From: Pseudomonas viridiflava
GTDB lineage: Bacteria > Pseudomonadota > Gammaproteobacteria > Pseudomonadales > Pseudomonadaceae
Direction of reading: 5' to 3'
NCBI RefSeq assembly: GCF_900589395.1
Contig: NZ_UUIS01000096.1
Span: 186,001 to 250,000, forward strand
DNA: 64,000 nt
Made by a program: the position numbers and the translations under genes. Under the pieces are notes generated by a model. That model was not told the DNA's origin and ran no database searches. It worked only from the letters and a program-made list of their open reading frames with translations. The stretch's first letter is position 1; every line of letters starts with the position of its first letter. This document shows positions 7,340 to 16,468 of the stretch, one piece after another.

Positions 7340-7942
7340 TCAGAAGCCTGAGCCCGGCGTCTTGAGAAATTCGACTTCCTCGGGCGTCGAGGTACGACCC
7401 AGCAGGGCATTGCGATGCGGGAAGCGCCCGAAGCGGGCAATGATGCGCCGGTGGCGCTCGGCGTAGTCCAGGCTGCGCTTGAAATAGGCACGCTGATGCT
7501 CGGCAAGACTTTCCACGAGGGCGGCAAAGCGGGCAACGGCCTGGTCCTGGTCATCCAGGTTTTCGCTGTGCTCCAGCACCAGATAGACGAACGTGCGTTG
7601 CACTGGTGTCAGGTGCAGGTCGTGGCCGACGTGCAGGCCCTCGCGCAGCAGCGCCTGGGCGCGGGCATCGCCTGCATGGGCGCGGGCGCTGTCGCGATGG
7701 ATCATGCGCGGCAGCTGGTCGAGCAGTACGATCAGCGCCAGCCAGCCCTCGGGGTCGGCTGTCCAGTCTTGCAGATCACCGGCCAGCGCCTGCTGCACCA
7801 AGGCACCGAAGCGCTCGCGCGCCTGGGTGTCGTTGGCCTTGCGCTTGCCGAACCACAGCGCATTGCGGGCTGCGGTCACCTCGGTCGGTGATGCGGCAGG
7901 GCCGAACCACCAGTCGAGCAGCTCACGCCAGGGCGCGGCCAT
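7340..7942 (-). CDS. DUF924 family protein
   Basis: 200 residues covering the DUF924 domain: LLDWWFGPAASPTEV at the N-terminus, ALWFGKRKANDTQARERFG, the strongly conserved ALIVLLDQLPRMIHRDSARA at about residues 69-88, and HSENLDDQDQAV and RFGRFPHRNALLGR near the C-terminus. The fold is TPR-like and all-helical and the protein is cytosolic; no enzymatic activity is established. The ATG at 7942 lies 3 bases after the fbp stop, so it is probably cotranscribed with fructose-1,6-bisphosphatase, though I know of no functional link. Confidence 0.9.
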   Translation of the reverse strand: MAAPWRELLDWWFGPAASPTEVTAARNALWFGKRKANDTQARERFGALVQQALAGDLQDWTADPEGWLALIVLLDQLPRMIHRDSARAHAGDARAQALLREGLHVGHDLHLTPVQRTFVYLVLEHSENLDDQDQAVARFAALVESLAEHQRAYFKRSLDYAERHRRIIARFGRFPHRNALLGRTSTPEEVEFLKTPGSGF

Positions 7943-7945
7943 GGC

Positions 7946-8956
7946 TTATTCCTTGTGGTAACCGGTGACGCGCTCGACTTCCTGCTTGGAACCCAGGAAT
8001 ACCGCTACGCGCTCGTGCAGGCCCTGGGGCTTGAGGTCCAGGATGCGCTCGCGGCCGTTGGTCGACGCACCGCCAGCCTGTTCGACCAGGAAGGACATCG
8101 GGTTGGCTTCGTACATCAGGCGCAGTTTGCCGGGCTTGGACGGCTCGCGGGCATCGCGCGGGTACATGAACAGGCCGCCACGGGTCAGGATGCGGTGCAC
8201 GTCGGCCACCATCGAGGCGATCCAGCGCATGTTGTAGTTCTTTTTCAGCGGGCCTTCTTCACCGGCCAGCAGTTCGCCCACATAGCGCTGTACCGGGGCT
8301 TCCCAGTGACGCTGGTTGGACATGTTGATGGCGAATTCCTGAGTGGTTTCCGGAATGCTGATGTTTTCGTGGGTCAGTACGAAACTGCCCATTTCGCGGT
8401 CCAGGGTGAAGCCCTTGACGCCGTCGCCCAGGGTCAGGATCAACATGGTCTGCGGACCGTAGATGGCGTAGCCGGCCGCAACCTGCTGGGTGCCGGGCTG
8501 CAGGAAGGCGTTTTCGTTGAGGCTTTCGTTCTGGCTCAGGTACTCGTTGGGGCAACGCAGTACCGAGAAGATGGTGCCGACCGAGACGTTGACGTCGATG
8601 TTCGACGAACCATCCAGCGGGTCGAACACCAGCAGGTACGCACCTTTAGGGTATTTGCCCGGGATCTGGTAGGCGTTGTCCATTTCTTCGGACGCCATGC
8701 CGGCCAGGTGACCGCCCCATTCGTTGGCCTCGAGCAGGATTTCGTTGGAAATCACATCGAGCTTCTTCTGCACTTCGCCCTGCACGTTTTCGGTGCCTTC
8801 GCTGCCCAGTACGCCGCCCAGGGCGCCTTTGGATACTGCGTGGCTGATCTCTTTGCACGCACGCGCCACCACTTCGATCAGGAAACGCAGATCGGCAGGG
8901 GTGTTGTTGCTGCGGGTCTGCTCAATCAAATAGCGACTCAGGGTAACGCGGGACAT
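7946..8956 (-). CDS. fbp: Fructose-1,6-bisphosphatase class I
   Basis: 336 residues, full length. It hydrolyses fructose-1,6-bisphosphate to fructose-6-phosphate in gluconeogenesis, a key step in pseudomonads growing on organic acids. The metal-binding acidic residues are present: Glu90-Glu91 in MASEEMDN and the DPLDGSSNID motif at residues 112-121. The C-terminal substrate loop MSFLVEQAGGASTNGRERIL is also intact. The ATG start gives MSRVTLSRYL. The upstream gap of about 147 bases probably holds its promoter. DUF924 follows directly downstream. Confidence 0.98.
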   Translation of the reverse strand: MSRVTLSRYLIEQTRSNNTPADLRFLIEVVARACKEISHAVSKGALGGVLGSEGTENVQGEVQKKLDVISNEILLEANEWGGHLAGMASEEMDNAYQIPGKYPKGAYLLVFDPLDGSSNIDVNVSVGTIFSVLRCPNEYLSQNESLNENAFLQPGTQQVAAGYAIYGPQTMLILTLGDGVKGFTLDREMGSFVLTHENISIPETTQEFAINMSNQRHWEAPVQRYVGELLAGEEGPLKKNYNMRWIASMVADVHRILTRGGLFMYPRDAREPSKPGKLRLMYEANPMSFLVEQAGGASTNGRERILDLKPQGLHERVAVFLGSKQEVERVTGYHKE

Positions 8957-9103
8957 GGATAGCTCCGAAAAGGGGGGAGGGGAAACCCGCGCAGTTTAGC
9001 GCGAGTTGAACCTGAATACTGCCTGTCAGACCGGGGCCGGCCTGTTTGAGTTCAGATACCGGCTCAGCGTAGCTGCAAAAGCGCCAGGTAATGGCGCCAT
9101 CCA

Positions 9104-10477
9104 TCAGGGTTTGGGGCGCGTGGCACGCAGGGTGCCCCAGGCCATCCAGGCCAGCAGGGCAGCGCCCAGTAACAGCACGGCCCACAGGCCCAGGCGCTTG
9201 TAGTCGAAGGGCGGTTCGGCGATCGGCACCGGCGCTGCCAGGCTGGCTGCAGGTGTTGTCATGGGCTGGGCTTTGCTCAGGGTGGCCAGGGTCTGGGCAT
9301 TGAGGTCGGGAATCAGCGTGCTCAACGGCAGGTTCGCCGCCCTGGCCTGCGCATTGCCCACCGCCAGCACGAAGGGGCCTTTATCGCGGGCCAGGAACAC
9401 CACCTGGGTGGCCTGCACGGCAAAGCGCAGCTTGGGCGCCTGTTCACCCAGGCCGCCGCCACGTTCGTCGATTTCCAGCTTCAGTTGCCGCACGCCCTGG
9501 CCGCCCAGCTGGATCTGGTCCTGCACCACTTCTTCGCCGTTCTGCGGCAAGCGATACAGCAAGCTGCTGCCGATGACTTGCCAGGGTTGGGTCGGCTCGG
9601 AACGGCCATACAGGGTGCCGGGGGCCAGGCTGTTGGGCTCGGCGAGGTCGATGGCCACACGCTGCAACGGCAGGCTGACCGGCAACTGCCAGACATACTG
9701 GCCGGGCTTGTCGACGGTACCGGCCAGCTGGCCCGACCAGGTCAGCGGCAGTGCCGGGCTGTCAGGGCGAGCGCTGAACACATGGGCGGAGGTCAGGGTC
9801 GGTGCGCCCTGGGGCGAATGCCACAGCAGGCGCAGGTAGCGCGCATTCAGGCCTGGCAGGCCCACTTCGCGCTGTTCGACCACCTCGTCGGCGAACGACA
9901 GGCGTGCAACGTGGCCCTCGCCCCAGGATTGCCAGGTTTGCAGGTCGTCACTGGCCTCGATGCTGAACTGCTGGAAACCTTCGCGCTCGGTGCTCCAGTC
10001 GATCAGCAGCTGTTCCAGCGGCGCCTTGACCATGCTGGCATCGAGCAGCCAGCCGCGCAGCACTTCCTCGCCAGCCTCAATGGCCACTTGCGGCTGGACC
10101 TCGATCACCGTGCCGTTATGGGTGCGTTCGATACGGATATCCGGGGCGCGTTCGTCGCTGTCCGAGGCGCTGTACAGCGGGAACCATTTGACCGGGATCG
10201 GCTCGGGGTCATCCTCGGCCACGGCCGGTTCACGGGCGAAGGCGTAAGCCATGGCCTGGCCCTGGGCATTGAAGATCCGCAGGTCGGCCAGGTCAGGCTG
10301 GCGGGCGTTCAATTGCACGGCCAAAGGCAGCTCGAGTCTAAACCAGGGGCCTTCGCCGCTGAGGGACAGCGGCGTCTGGCTGGCGAAATCGGCCGGCTTG
10401 TCCTGGGCATGGGCGATCGTCGCGGTGCACAAGGCCAGGCCCAGCACAGCGATTTTCATGATCAGCGGATGACTCAA
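9104..10477 (-). CDS. DUF3999 membrane-anchored periplasmic protein
   Basis: 457 residues: a signal peptide (about 1-24, ending AHAQD), a large beta-rich periplasmic body and one C-terminal transmembrane helix at about residues 428-448 (LGLWAVLLLGAALLAWMAWG) with a short basic tail. This is the DUF3999 architecture. The start is TTG at 10475-10477: GAGGA lies 7 bases upstream, whereas the ATG six codons later has no ribosome binding site. It lies 10 bases downstream of the DUF2339 membrane protein, and the two are probably made together. The body recalls discoidin-like carbohydrate-binding folds, but I cannot confirm that. Function unknown. Confidence 0.85.
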   Translation of the reverse strand: MSHPLIMKIAVLGLALCTATIAHAQDKPADFASQTPLSLSGEGPWFRLELPLAVQLNARQPDLADLRIFNAQGQAMAYAFAREPAVAEDDPEPIPVKWFPLYSASDSDERAPDIRIERTHNGTVIEVQPQVAIEAGEEVLRGWLLDASMVKAPLEQLLIDWSTEREGFQQFSIEASDDLQTWQSWGEGHVARLSFADEVVEQREVGLPGLNARYLRLLWHSPQGAPTLTSAHVFSARPDSPALPLTWSGQLAGTVDKPGQYVWQLPVSLPLQRVAIDLAEPNSLAPGTLYGRSEPTQPWQVIGSSLLYRLPQNGEEVVQDQIQLGGQGVRQLKLEIDERGGGLGEQAPKLRFAVQATQVVFLARDKGPFVLAVGNAQARAANLPLSTLIPDLNAQTLATLSKAQPMTTPAASLAAPVPIAEPPFDYKRLGLWAVLLLGAALLAWMAWGTLRATRPKP

Positions 10478-10487
10478 GAACGATTCC

Positions 10488-13352
10488 TCATGGTTGTGAC
10501 GGGCCGGGTACTTCGTCGACGTGTGTGACAGAAGGTTTCGGCGGCAGTGGTGCGAAATATCCCACTACCAGTAGCAATATGCCAACACCTATAAACGAAA
10601 CAATGCGCGCCATCGAGCCGCGGTCGCTCAACTCGACGAAGAACAGCTTGACCACCACGACTCCGATCAGCGCCGCACCGGCCAGCCAGATCTCGCGGCG
10701 AACCTTGAGGTGGCCGCCGATCATCAGCGCCAGGGCCATCAGGCTCCAGGTAATCGACAGGCTGGCCTGGACCGTCATTGAGCCCAGCAGGGCCTCGGTG
10801 TCCCACGGCACGAAGGTCCAGTGGTGCACGCAGCGCATGACCATGGCGGTCAGCAGCGCGAACAGCGAGGCACCGCCCACCAGCCACACTGCCTGGCGCG
10901 CCTGTACCTGGCCGACGCCCAATTGCGGCAGGTAGCGCTGCAGCCACAGCAGCGAGCCGCCCAGTGCCAGCAGCAGGCCCAGTTCCAGCGGGTTGAGCAA
11001 CGTGATGTAGGGCAGGGGGTCGGCACTGCCATCGCTGAGGGTGTTGGCCATCCAGAACCAGGCCAGCATCAGCGCGACAAGAGGCGCGGCGGCCCACACG
11101 CGATAAGCGCGCGGGTGCGCCGCCACCGGCCATGGCCACGGTCGCTGTGCGGCCATGGCCCACAGGTACAGGCTTGGCAGCAGCGCCCAGCCCAGCCAGC
11201 GCCACGCATTGCGTTGCTCGGCCAGGTCCAGCAGGACAAACCGCAGCTGCGCCGCCAGGACCCCCAGCACGACCCAGCAGCCCAGCGTATGCGCGCCTTC
11301 CAGAATGTGGGCCGGCAGCAATGGCGCCAGGCGGCGCAGGCTCAGCAGGTGCACGCCGGCCACCAGCAGCCAGGCCAGCCAGCCGCCCAGGGCAAACGGG
11401 TGGTAATAGGTGTCCAGCGCGCCAAGCAGCAACAGGGCGCTGACCGGCATCAGTGCGCAGCACAACAGCGCCAGGCCCGGCCAGCGCAGGCGCAGGGCGA
11501 CCACCGTCCAGAGTGCGACGCTGGCGGCAGCGGCCAGCAGCAGCCAGGTCAGTTCCCATTCCGACGTGGTAAAGCGCTGCACCGCCATGCTCATCGACAG
11601 GGCCCACCAGAAGCCGCCCACGCCCACCAGCACGTTACCCAGCCAAGAGTCGTTGCTGCGCAGCGCGCCCGGCATTCGATGGCAGCACAAGGCACAGGCC
11701 AGGGCGGACAGCGCCAAAATCATCGGCGCCCAGAAGTCGCCGTTGACCTGCCAGGGCGAATAGCTGTCGTTCAGCATGTCCAGGCACACCAGGCCCGCAG
11801 CCACTTGCAGCAGCAGGCCAAAGCCACGCGCCAGCAGCCGTTGCTGGCGCAGGCCGAGCCAGAAGATTGCCGCGCCTTCGATGGCCCAGGCACAGCTGGT
11901 CCAGCGCGAATCCAGGCCCAGCGGTATCGCCAGCGAAGCGAACACCACGCCCAGTGCCAGGCAGGCTTCGACCAGCAGCGTGGTCCGCTCGCTGGCACGG
12001 CTGGCCAGCAGGCGGGCAATGCCCATATAGATGAGCCCCAGCGCCAGCGCACTGAACGCCGGGCCGAACTCCAAATGCTCGACAACGGCATATTGCAGGC
12101 CGAAGCCTACCAGCGGTGTACCGAACAGCAGGCTGCCGTCGACATAATCGCCTTGTCTGGCCGTCCAGCGCAGCAAGGCAGCATGGCTGGCATCGGCCGG
12201 CCCGCTGGCCGCTTCCTGCAGCTTGCGCCGGGCAAACAGCAGGCCGATGGCCAGGTACATGAAGAAAAACAGCACCAGGAAGGGCTCGGTGCTCCAGAAC
12301 AGGGCAGGGGTGTAGCTCTTGAGACCCCAGGCAAAGCCGATGCCGAAGGTGCCCACAAAGCCGATCAGGTTCAGCAGGCGCCAGGCCTTGAACCAGGCAA
12401 TCGCGAAAATACCGGCATTGAGCAACGTGAAATAACTGAACAGCGCCACATGGTTGCCTTGCCCGGTCGAGGCCAGGATCGGCGCGGCGAAACCGCCCAG
12501 GGTGGCGGCGCAGGCCAGGGCCAGCGAATTCTGGTTGATTGCCAGGACGGCCGAGCAGGCCATGATCACGACCAGCAGGCCGAAGCCCAGGGTCGGATCG
12601 AGCAGCGGGTGCAGCTTCATGGCCGCGAACACGGTCAGGTACAGCATGCCGATGCCGGCGCCCTGCACCATCAGGGCAAAGCCCGGGTTGCGCCCGCGCA
12701 GCCACCAGCCCAGGCCGATCAGCGCCATGGCCGTGGCGGCCACGCCCGCATAGCGGACTTCGATCGGCACCACCATGCCTTCTGTGGCATAGCGCAGCAG
12801 AAAGGCCAGGCCCAGAAACAGCAGGACCAGGCCGACACGCAACACGGTGTTGCCGCCCAACAACCAGTTGCGGGCCGCCTCGATGGCCTGGTCGACCGGG
12901 TTGGGCTGCGAGGGGGCGGGGGGCGGTGTCGGGGTCTGCGCAACGATGGGCGCTTCTTTGACCGAGGGTTTCGGGGGCGCGGGTGGCGCTGCGGGTGCCG
13001 TCGGCGCCGATGCGGCCGGCAGGCTCCAGGTCAGCTCAGGCTCGGTCGGCGGCTGGTAGAAGGTGACTTTTGCCGGTGCCTTGGCCGGCTCCGACGCTGG
13101 TGCGGTCGTTGCTTCTGCCGTGCTGCGCTGCGTTGACTCCAGCTGCGCCAGGCGCTTTTGCAGGGCGTCAAGGGCCGCCTGCGCGGCAGTCAACTGGGTG
13201 GCCTGCTTGTCGGCTTTTTTGCCCAGGGCAGTGAGGCGCCCGGCCTGCCAGGCCATCCAGACGACCAGGAAAGCCATGATCAGCGTGAAGTCGTAGCCGA
13301 CCACGGCATAGCCAAGCAACAGGAGTGCGGGTACCAGCATTAGCCAAGGCAC
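10488..13352 (-). CDS. DUF2339 large polytopic membrane protein
   Basis: 954 residues. An N-terminal helix (PWLMLVPALLLLGYAVVGY) and a second at about 27-40 precede a coiled-coil stretch (KQATQLTAAQAALDALQKRL). A Pro/Ala-rich linker follows at about residues 78-150, then a membrane domain of some twenty or more hydrophobic helices to the C-terminus. This is the DUF2339 family, whose function is unknown. It may be an envelope transporter or a scaffold, but no catalytic motif stands out. The DUF3999 gene follows after 10 bases and forms a conserved pair with it. The upstream gap carries a REPIN-like element. Confidence 0.87.
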   Translation of the reverse strand: MPWLMLVPALLLLGYAVVGYDFTLIMAFLVVWMAWQAGRLTALGKKADKQATQLTAAQAALDALQKRLAQLESTQRSTAEATTAPASEPAKAPAKVTFYQPPTEPELTWSLPAASAPTAPAAPPAPPKPSVKEAPIVAQTPTPPPAPSQPNPVDQAIEAARNWLLGGNTVLRVGLVLLFLGLAFLLRYATEGMVVPIEVRYAGVAATAMALIGLGWWLRGRNPGFALMVQGAGIGMLYLTVFAAMKLHPLLDPTLGFGLLVVIMACSAVLAINQNSLALACAATLGGFAAPILASTGQGNHVALFSYFTLLNAGIFAIAWFKAWRLLNLIGFVGTFGIGFAWGLKSYTPALFWSTEPFLVLFFFMYLAIGLLFARRKLQEAASGPADASHAALLRWTARQGDYVDGSLLFGTPLVGFGLQYAVVEHLEFGPAFSALALGLIYMGIARLLASRASERTTLLVEACLALGVVFASLAIPLGLDSRWTSCAWAIEGAAIFWLGLRQQRLLARGFGLLLQVAAGLVCLDMLNDSYSPWQVNGDFWAPMILALSALACALCCHRMPGALRSNDSWLGNVLVGVGGFWWALSMSMAVQRFTTSEWELTWLLLAAAASVALWTVVALRLRWPGLALLCCALMPVSALLLLGALDTYYHPFALGGWLAWLLVAGVHLLSLRRLAPLLPAHILEGAHTLGCWVVLGVLAAQLRFVLLDLAEQRNAWRWLGWALLPSLYLWAMAAQRPWPWPVAAHPRAYRVWAAAPLVALMLAWFWMANTLSDGSADPLPYITLLNPLELGLLLALGGSLLWLQRYLPQLGVGQVQARQAVWLVGGASLFALLTAMVMRCVHHWTFVPWDTEALLGSMTVQASLSITWSLMALALMIGGHLKVRREIWLAGAALIGVVVVKLFFVELSDRGSMARIVSFIGVGILLLVVGYFAPLPPKPSVTHVDEVPGPSQP

Positions 13353-13547
13353 GTGACGACATCCTTTTCGGTCAGGGAGGCAAGAGAGATGGGGAGTATA
13401 CCGGCGAGTCTGACTGTTTGACGAAGAGATCGTTACACGGGCGGGTCAGAGAATTCATGGCGGTTTGCCACTTGGGACAGGCGCCGTCTTTATGAGCGCC
13501 CACCCAGGGTTACTGACACAACGCCAAGGCGGCACACTGTCGTGCAG
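13353..13547. other. Non-coding stretch upstream of the DUF2339 gene
   Basis: This is the first half of the 403-base gap between the glgP stop and the DUF2339 start; the second half is the repeat at 13548-13700. It should carry the promoter for the DUF2339-DUF3999 pair. I see no clear -35/-10 pair, no hairpin with a T-run and no convincing small reading frame here. Confidence 0.5.
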
Positions 13548-13700
13548 TGTAGGAGCGCGCTTGCCCGCGACCGAGTGCGTAGCGCTCGCAAAATTTGCCA
13601 GACGCCACAAATGCTGAACTGTGGACGCATTCAAAATTTATGAAACGCTGAAAATTTACGACTGCTAACGCAGCCGGTCGCGGGCAAGCGCGCTCCTACA
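13548..13700. repeat. REPIN/MITE-like element, copy A (153 bp)
   Basis: Perfect 26-base terminal inverted repeats: 13548-13573, starting TGTAGGAGCGCGCTTGCCCG, and its reverse complement at 13675-13700. The core holds GCGCTCGCAAAATTTGC, GACGCCACAAATGCTG and GAAACGCTGAAAATTTACGA. The outer GTAG tetranucleotide followed by an imperfect hairpin is the hallmark of REP sequences mobilised by RAYT transposases. Copy D (41350-41502) has the same length and orientation; copies B and C are deleted and expanded versions. There is no coding capacity. Confidence 0.85.
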
Positions 13701-13755
13701 AGGGGTGAATTCATCAGGGGGTGACGCCTTGATCAAGGCGTCACGGTCAACGCCT

Positions 13756-16206
13756 CTAGTCCAGCGCTTTCCAGATCTCGCCGGCGTACTCGCGAATGGT
13801 CCGGTCGGACGAGAACCAGCCCATGCGGGCGGTGTTGAGCACCGCCGAGCGCCACCATTTCTTGGAGTCGTGCCAGGTTTCCTCGACCTGTGCCTGGGCC
13901 GCCCAGTACGAGTCGAAGTCGGCACACACCAGGAACCGGTCATAGGCCAGCAACTGGTCGATCAGCCCGACATAGCGATTCGGATCATCCGGCGAGAACA
14001 CCCCGCCACGGATCGCCTGCAGCACATCGTTCAGGCGCCCGGAAGCGGCCACGTCGGAATGTGCGCTGAAATCACCGCTGCGCTTGCGCGCCTCGACCTG
14101 TTGGGCGCTCATGCCGAAGATGAACATGTGTTCCAGGCCAATCTGCTCGCTCATTTCGACGTTGGCACCGTCCAGCGTGCCGATGGTCAGCGCACCGTTG
14201 AGGCCGAACTTCATGTTGCTGGTGCCCGAAGCCTCCAGGCCTGCCGTGGAAATCTGCTCGGACAGGTCGGCTGCCGGGATGATGCTTTCGGCCAGGCTGA
14301 CGTTGTAGTTGGGCAGGAACACGACCTTGAGCAGGCCGCGCACGGTCGGGTCGTTGTTGACGGTGCGAGCGATGTCGTTGGTCAGCTTGATGATCAGCTT
14401 GGCCGAGTGATAGCTGGCGGCCGCCTTGCCGGCGAAGATCTTCACCCGCGGTACCCAGTCGGTGCCCGGCTCGGCCCGGATAGCCTGGTACAGCGCCACG
14501 GTGTGGAACAGGTTGAGCAACTGGCGCTTGTACTCGTGGATACGCTTGACCTGCACGTCGAACATCGCTGCCGGATTGACCACGATGCCCAGCCGCTCGT
14601 GAATGATCGCCGCCAGGGCGCGCTTGCTGTGCAGGCGCTGGTCGGCGAACTGTTTGCGGAACGAGCTTTTTTCGGCGAACGGTTCCAGCTCGATCAGGCG
14701 CGTTTCGTGTTTATCCAGAATGTCCTCACCCAGGCTCTCGACCAGCATCTTGGTCAGCTTGGGGTTGGACTGGAACAGCCAGCGGCGGAAGGTGATGCCG
14801 TTGGTCTTGTTGTTGATCCGCTCCGGGTACAGCTTGTGCAGGTCGGCGAACACGGTCTTGCGCATCAACTGGGTGTGCAGGGCCGACACGCCATTGACGC
14901 TGTGCGAGCCCAGGAACGCCAGGTTGCCCATGCGCACGCGGCGGCCGTTGTCTTCCTCGATCAGCGACACCGCGCGCAGCACGTCGAAGTCGTGGATGCC
15001 CTTGGCGCGCAGGGTGTCGATGTGCTGGGCGTTGATCAGGTAGATGATCTGCATGTGGCGCGGCAGCATGCGCTCCATCAGGCCCACCGACCAGGTTTCC
15101 AGCGCCTCGGGCAGCAGGGTGTGGTTGGTGTAGGCCAGGGTGGCGACGGTGATCTTCCAGGCCTGGTCCCAGGCGATGCCGTGGGTGTCGATCAGCAGGC
15201 GCATCAGCTCGGCCACGGCGATCGAGGGGTGCGTGTCGTTCATCTGGATGGCGGCATGCTCGGCCAGGTCGGTCAGCGTGGCATGCATGTTCAGGTGCCG
15301 GCGCAGCAGGTCCTGGAGCGAGGCCGAGACGAAGAAGTATTCCTGGCGCAGGCGCAGTTCCTGGCCCGCTTCGGTGGCATCGTTGGGGTACAGCACGCGC
15401 GAGATACTCTCGGCGCGCACCACCTCGGCGACCGCACCGAAGTGGTCGCCGGCGTTGAAACGCTCCAGGTGCAGGTCACCCACCGCCCGGGCACGCCACA
15501 GGCGCAGGGTGTTGACGCTGGCGCCGCGCCAGCCGACCACGGGGGTGTCGTAGGCAATGGCCCGTACGGTTTCGCCCGGCCGCCAGATCTGGCTGGTTTC
15601 GCCGGCGTCGTTCTGCACGGTCTCGACATAGCCGCCAAAGCCGATCGGGTACACCACTTCAGGGCGTTCGAATTCCCACGGGTTGCCGAAGTCCAGCCAG
15701 TTTTCGGTCTGTTCCTGCTGCCAGCCATCGACCACTGCCTGACGGAACAGGCCGTGTTCGTAGCGGATCCCATAACCGTGGCCGGCAATGCCCAGGGTCG
15801 ACATGCTTTCCATGAAACAGGCGGCCAGACGACCCAGGCCGCCATTGCCCAGGGCTGCATCGGGTTCGAGCAGGCGGATGCGCTCGATGTCCACGCCCAG
15901 TTCGGTCATGGCTTCGCGGGCGATTTCCAGCAGCCCCAGGTTGCTCAGGCTGTCATACAGAAGGCGACCGATCAGAAATTCCAGCGACAGGTAATAAACG
16001 CGTTTCTTGACCTCGCGGTAGATCTGCCGGGTGTGGTCCATCCAGTGCTCGACCATATGGTCGCGGGCGGCCAGGGCGACGGCTTCGAACCAGTCATGCT
16101 CGAATGCATGGTCAGGGTCCTTGCCCACCGCATAAGTGAGTTTGGCAAGAACAGCGGCGCGAAAAGCAGCCACTTCAGCGTCACGAACAAGGGGTTCCTG
16201 AGACAT
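13756..16206 (-). CDS. glgP: Glycogen/starch/alpha-glucan phosphorylase
   Basis: 816 residues, full length for GT35 phosphorylases. It releases glucose-1-phosphate from alpha-1,4-glucans with orthophosphate, using pyridoxal phosphate. The PLP lysine is in EASGTSNMKF (about Lys666), followed by GLNGALTIGTLDGANVE. Upstream conserved blocks include RVYYLSLEFLIGR, DAALGNGGLGRLAACFMES and the QMNDTHPSIAVAELMR segment. The ATG start (MSQEPLVRDAEV) is supported by a purine-rich stretch upstream. It stands alone here, without glgA, glgB, glgC or glgX, and is divergent from pip across a 262-base gap in which I could identify no specific site. Confidence 0.97.
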   Translation of the reverse strand: MSQEPLVRDAEVAAFRAAVLAKLTYAVGKDPDHAFEHDWFEAVALAARDHMVEHWMDHTRQIYREVKKRVYYLSLEFLIGRLLYDSLSNLGLLEIAREAMTELGVDIERIRLLEPDAALGNGGLGRLAACFMESMSTLGIAGHGYGIRYEHGLFRQAVVDGWQQEQTENWLDFGNPWEFERPEVVYPIGFGGYVETVQNDAGETSQIWRPGETVRAIAYDTPVVGWRGASVNTLRLWRARAVGDLHLERFNAGDHFGAVAEVVRAESISRVLYPNDATEAGQELRLRQEYFFVSASLQDLLRRHLNMHATLTDLAEHAAIQMNDTHPSIAVAELMRLLIDTHGIAWDQAWKITVATLAYTNHTLLPEALETWSVGLMERMLPRHMQIIYLINAQHIDTLRAKGIHDFDVLRAVSLIEEDNGRRVRMGNLAFLGSHSVNGVSALHTQLMRKTVFADLHKLYPERINNKTNGITFRRWLFQSNPKLTKMLVESLGEDILDKHETRLIELEPFAEKSSFRKQFADQRLHSKRALAAIIHERLGIVVNPAAMFDVQVKRIHEYKRQLLNLFHTVALYQAIRAEPGTDWVPRVKIFAGKAAASYHSAKLIIKLTNDIARTVNNDPTVRGLLKVVFLPNYNVSLAESIIPAADLSEQISTAGLEASGTSNMKFGLNGALTIGTLDGANVEMSEQIGLEHMFIFGMSAQQVEARKRSGDFSAHSDVAASGRLNDVLQAIRGGVFSPDDPNRYVGLIDQLLAYDRFLVCADFDSYWAAQAQVEETWHDSKKWWRSAVLNTARMGWFSSDRTIREYAGEIWKALD

Positions 16207-16468
16207 CGGTACGACCTCAAGTAGTCAGGCAAATGGAAAGGAGTACTTAGACTGTAGGCGTGTCGCCGGTAATTTCCTGAAAAAATCGCAATGGGCCATG
16301 ACACGCCACACGCTCTGACCCGGTTGCACCCGGCAGGTTCGCGTCGAGCATCTGGCAGATTGCTTGCATCTATCGTTCCATACCGATCAGCATGCTCATT
16401 AACCATTTCGGGTTTATGATGGCAACCGCATTACCGAACACGCCCACGAAACGGACCATGGAGCACTT

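Noticed and set aside
13705..16224. 839-codon open frame on the plus strand opposite glgP, and similar long antisense frames opposite DUF2339 (10821-13136), mdoG (18301-20640), mdoH (20225-22549) and gltB (61744-63972)
   Set aside because: They are shadows produced by GC-rich codon third positions of the real genes. The translations are rich in His/Gln/Arg/Gly with no recognisable domain, and the opposite strand carries well-conserved proteins.
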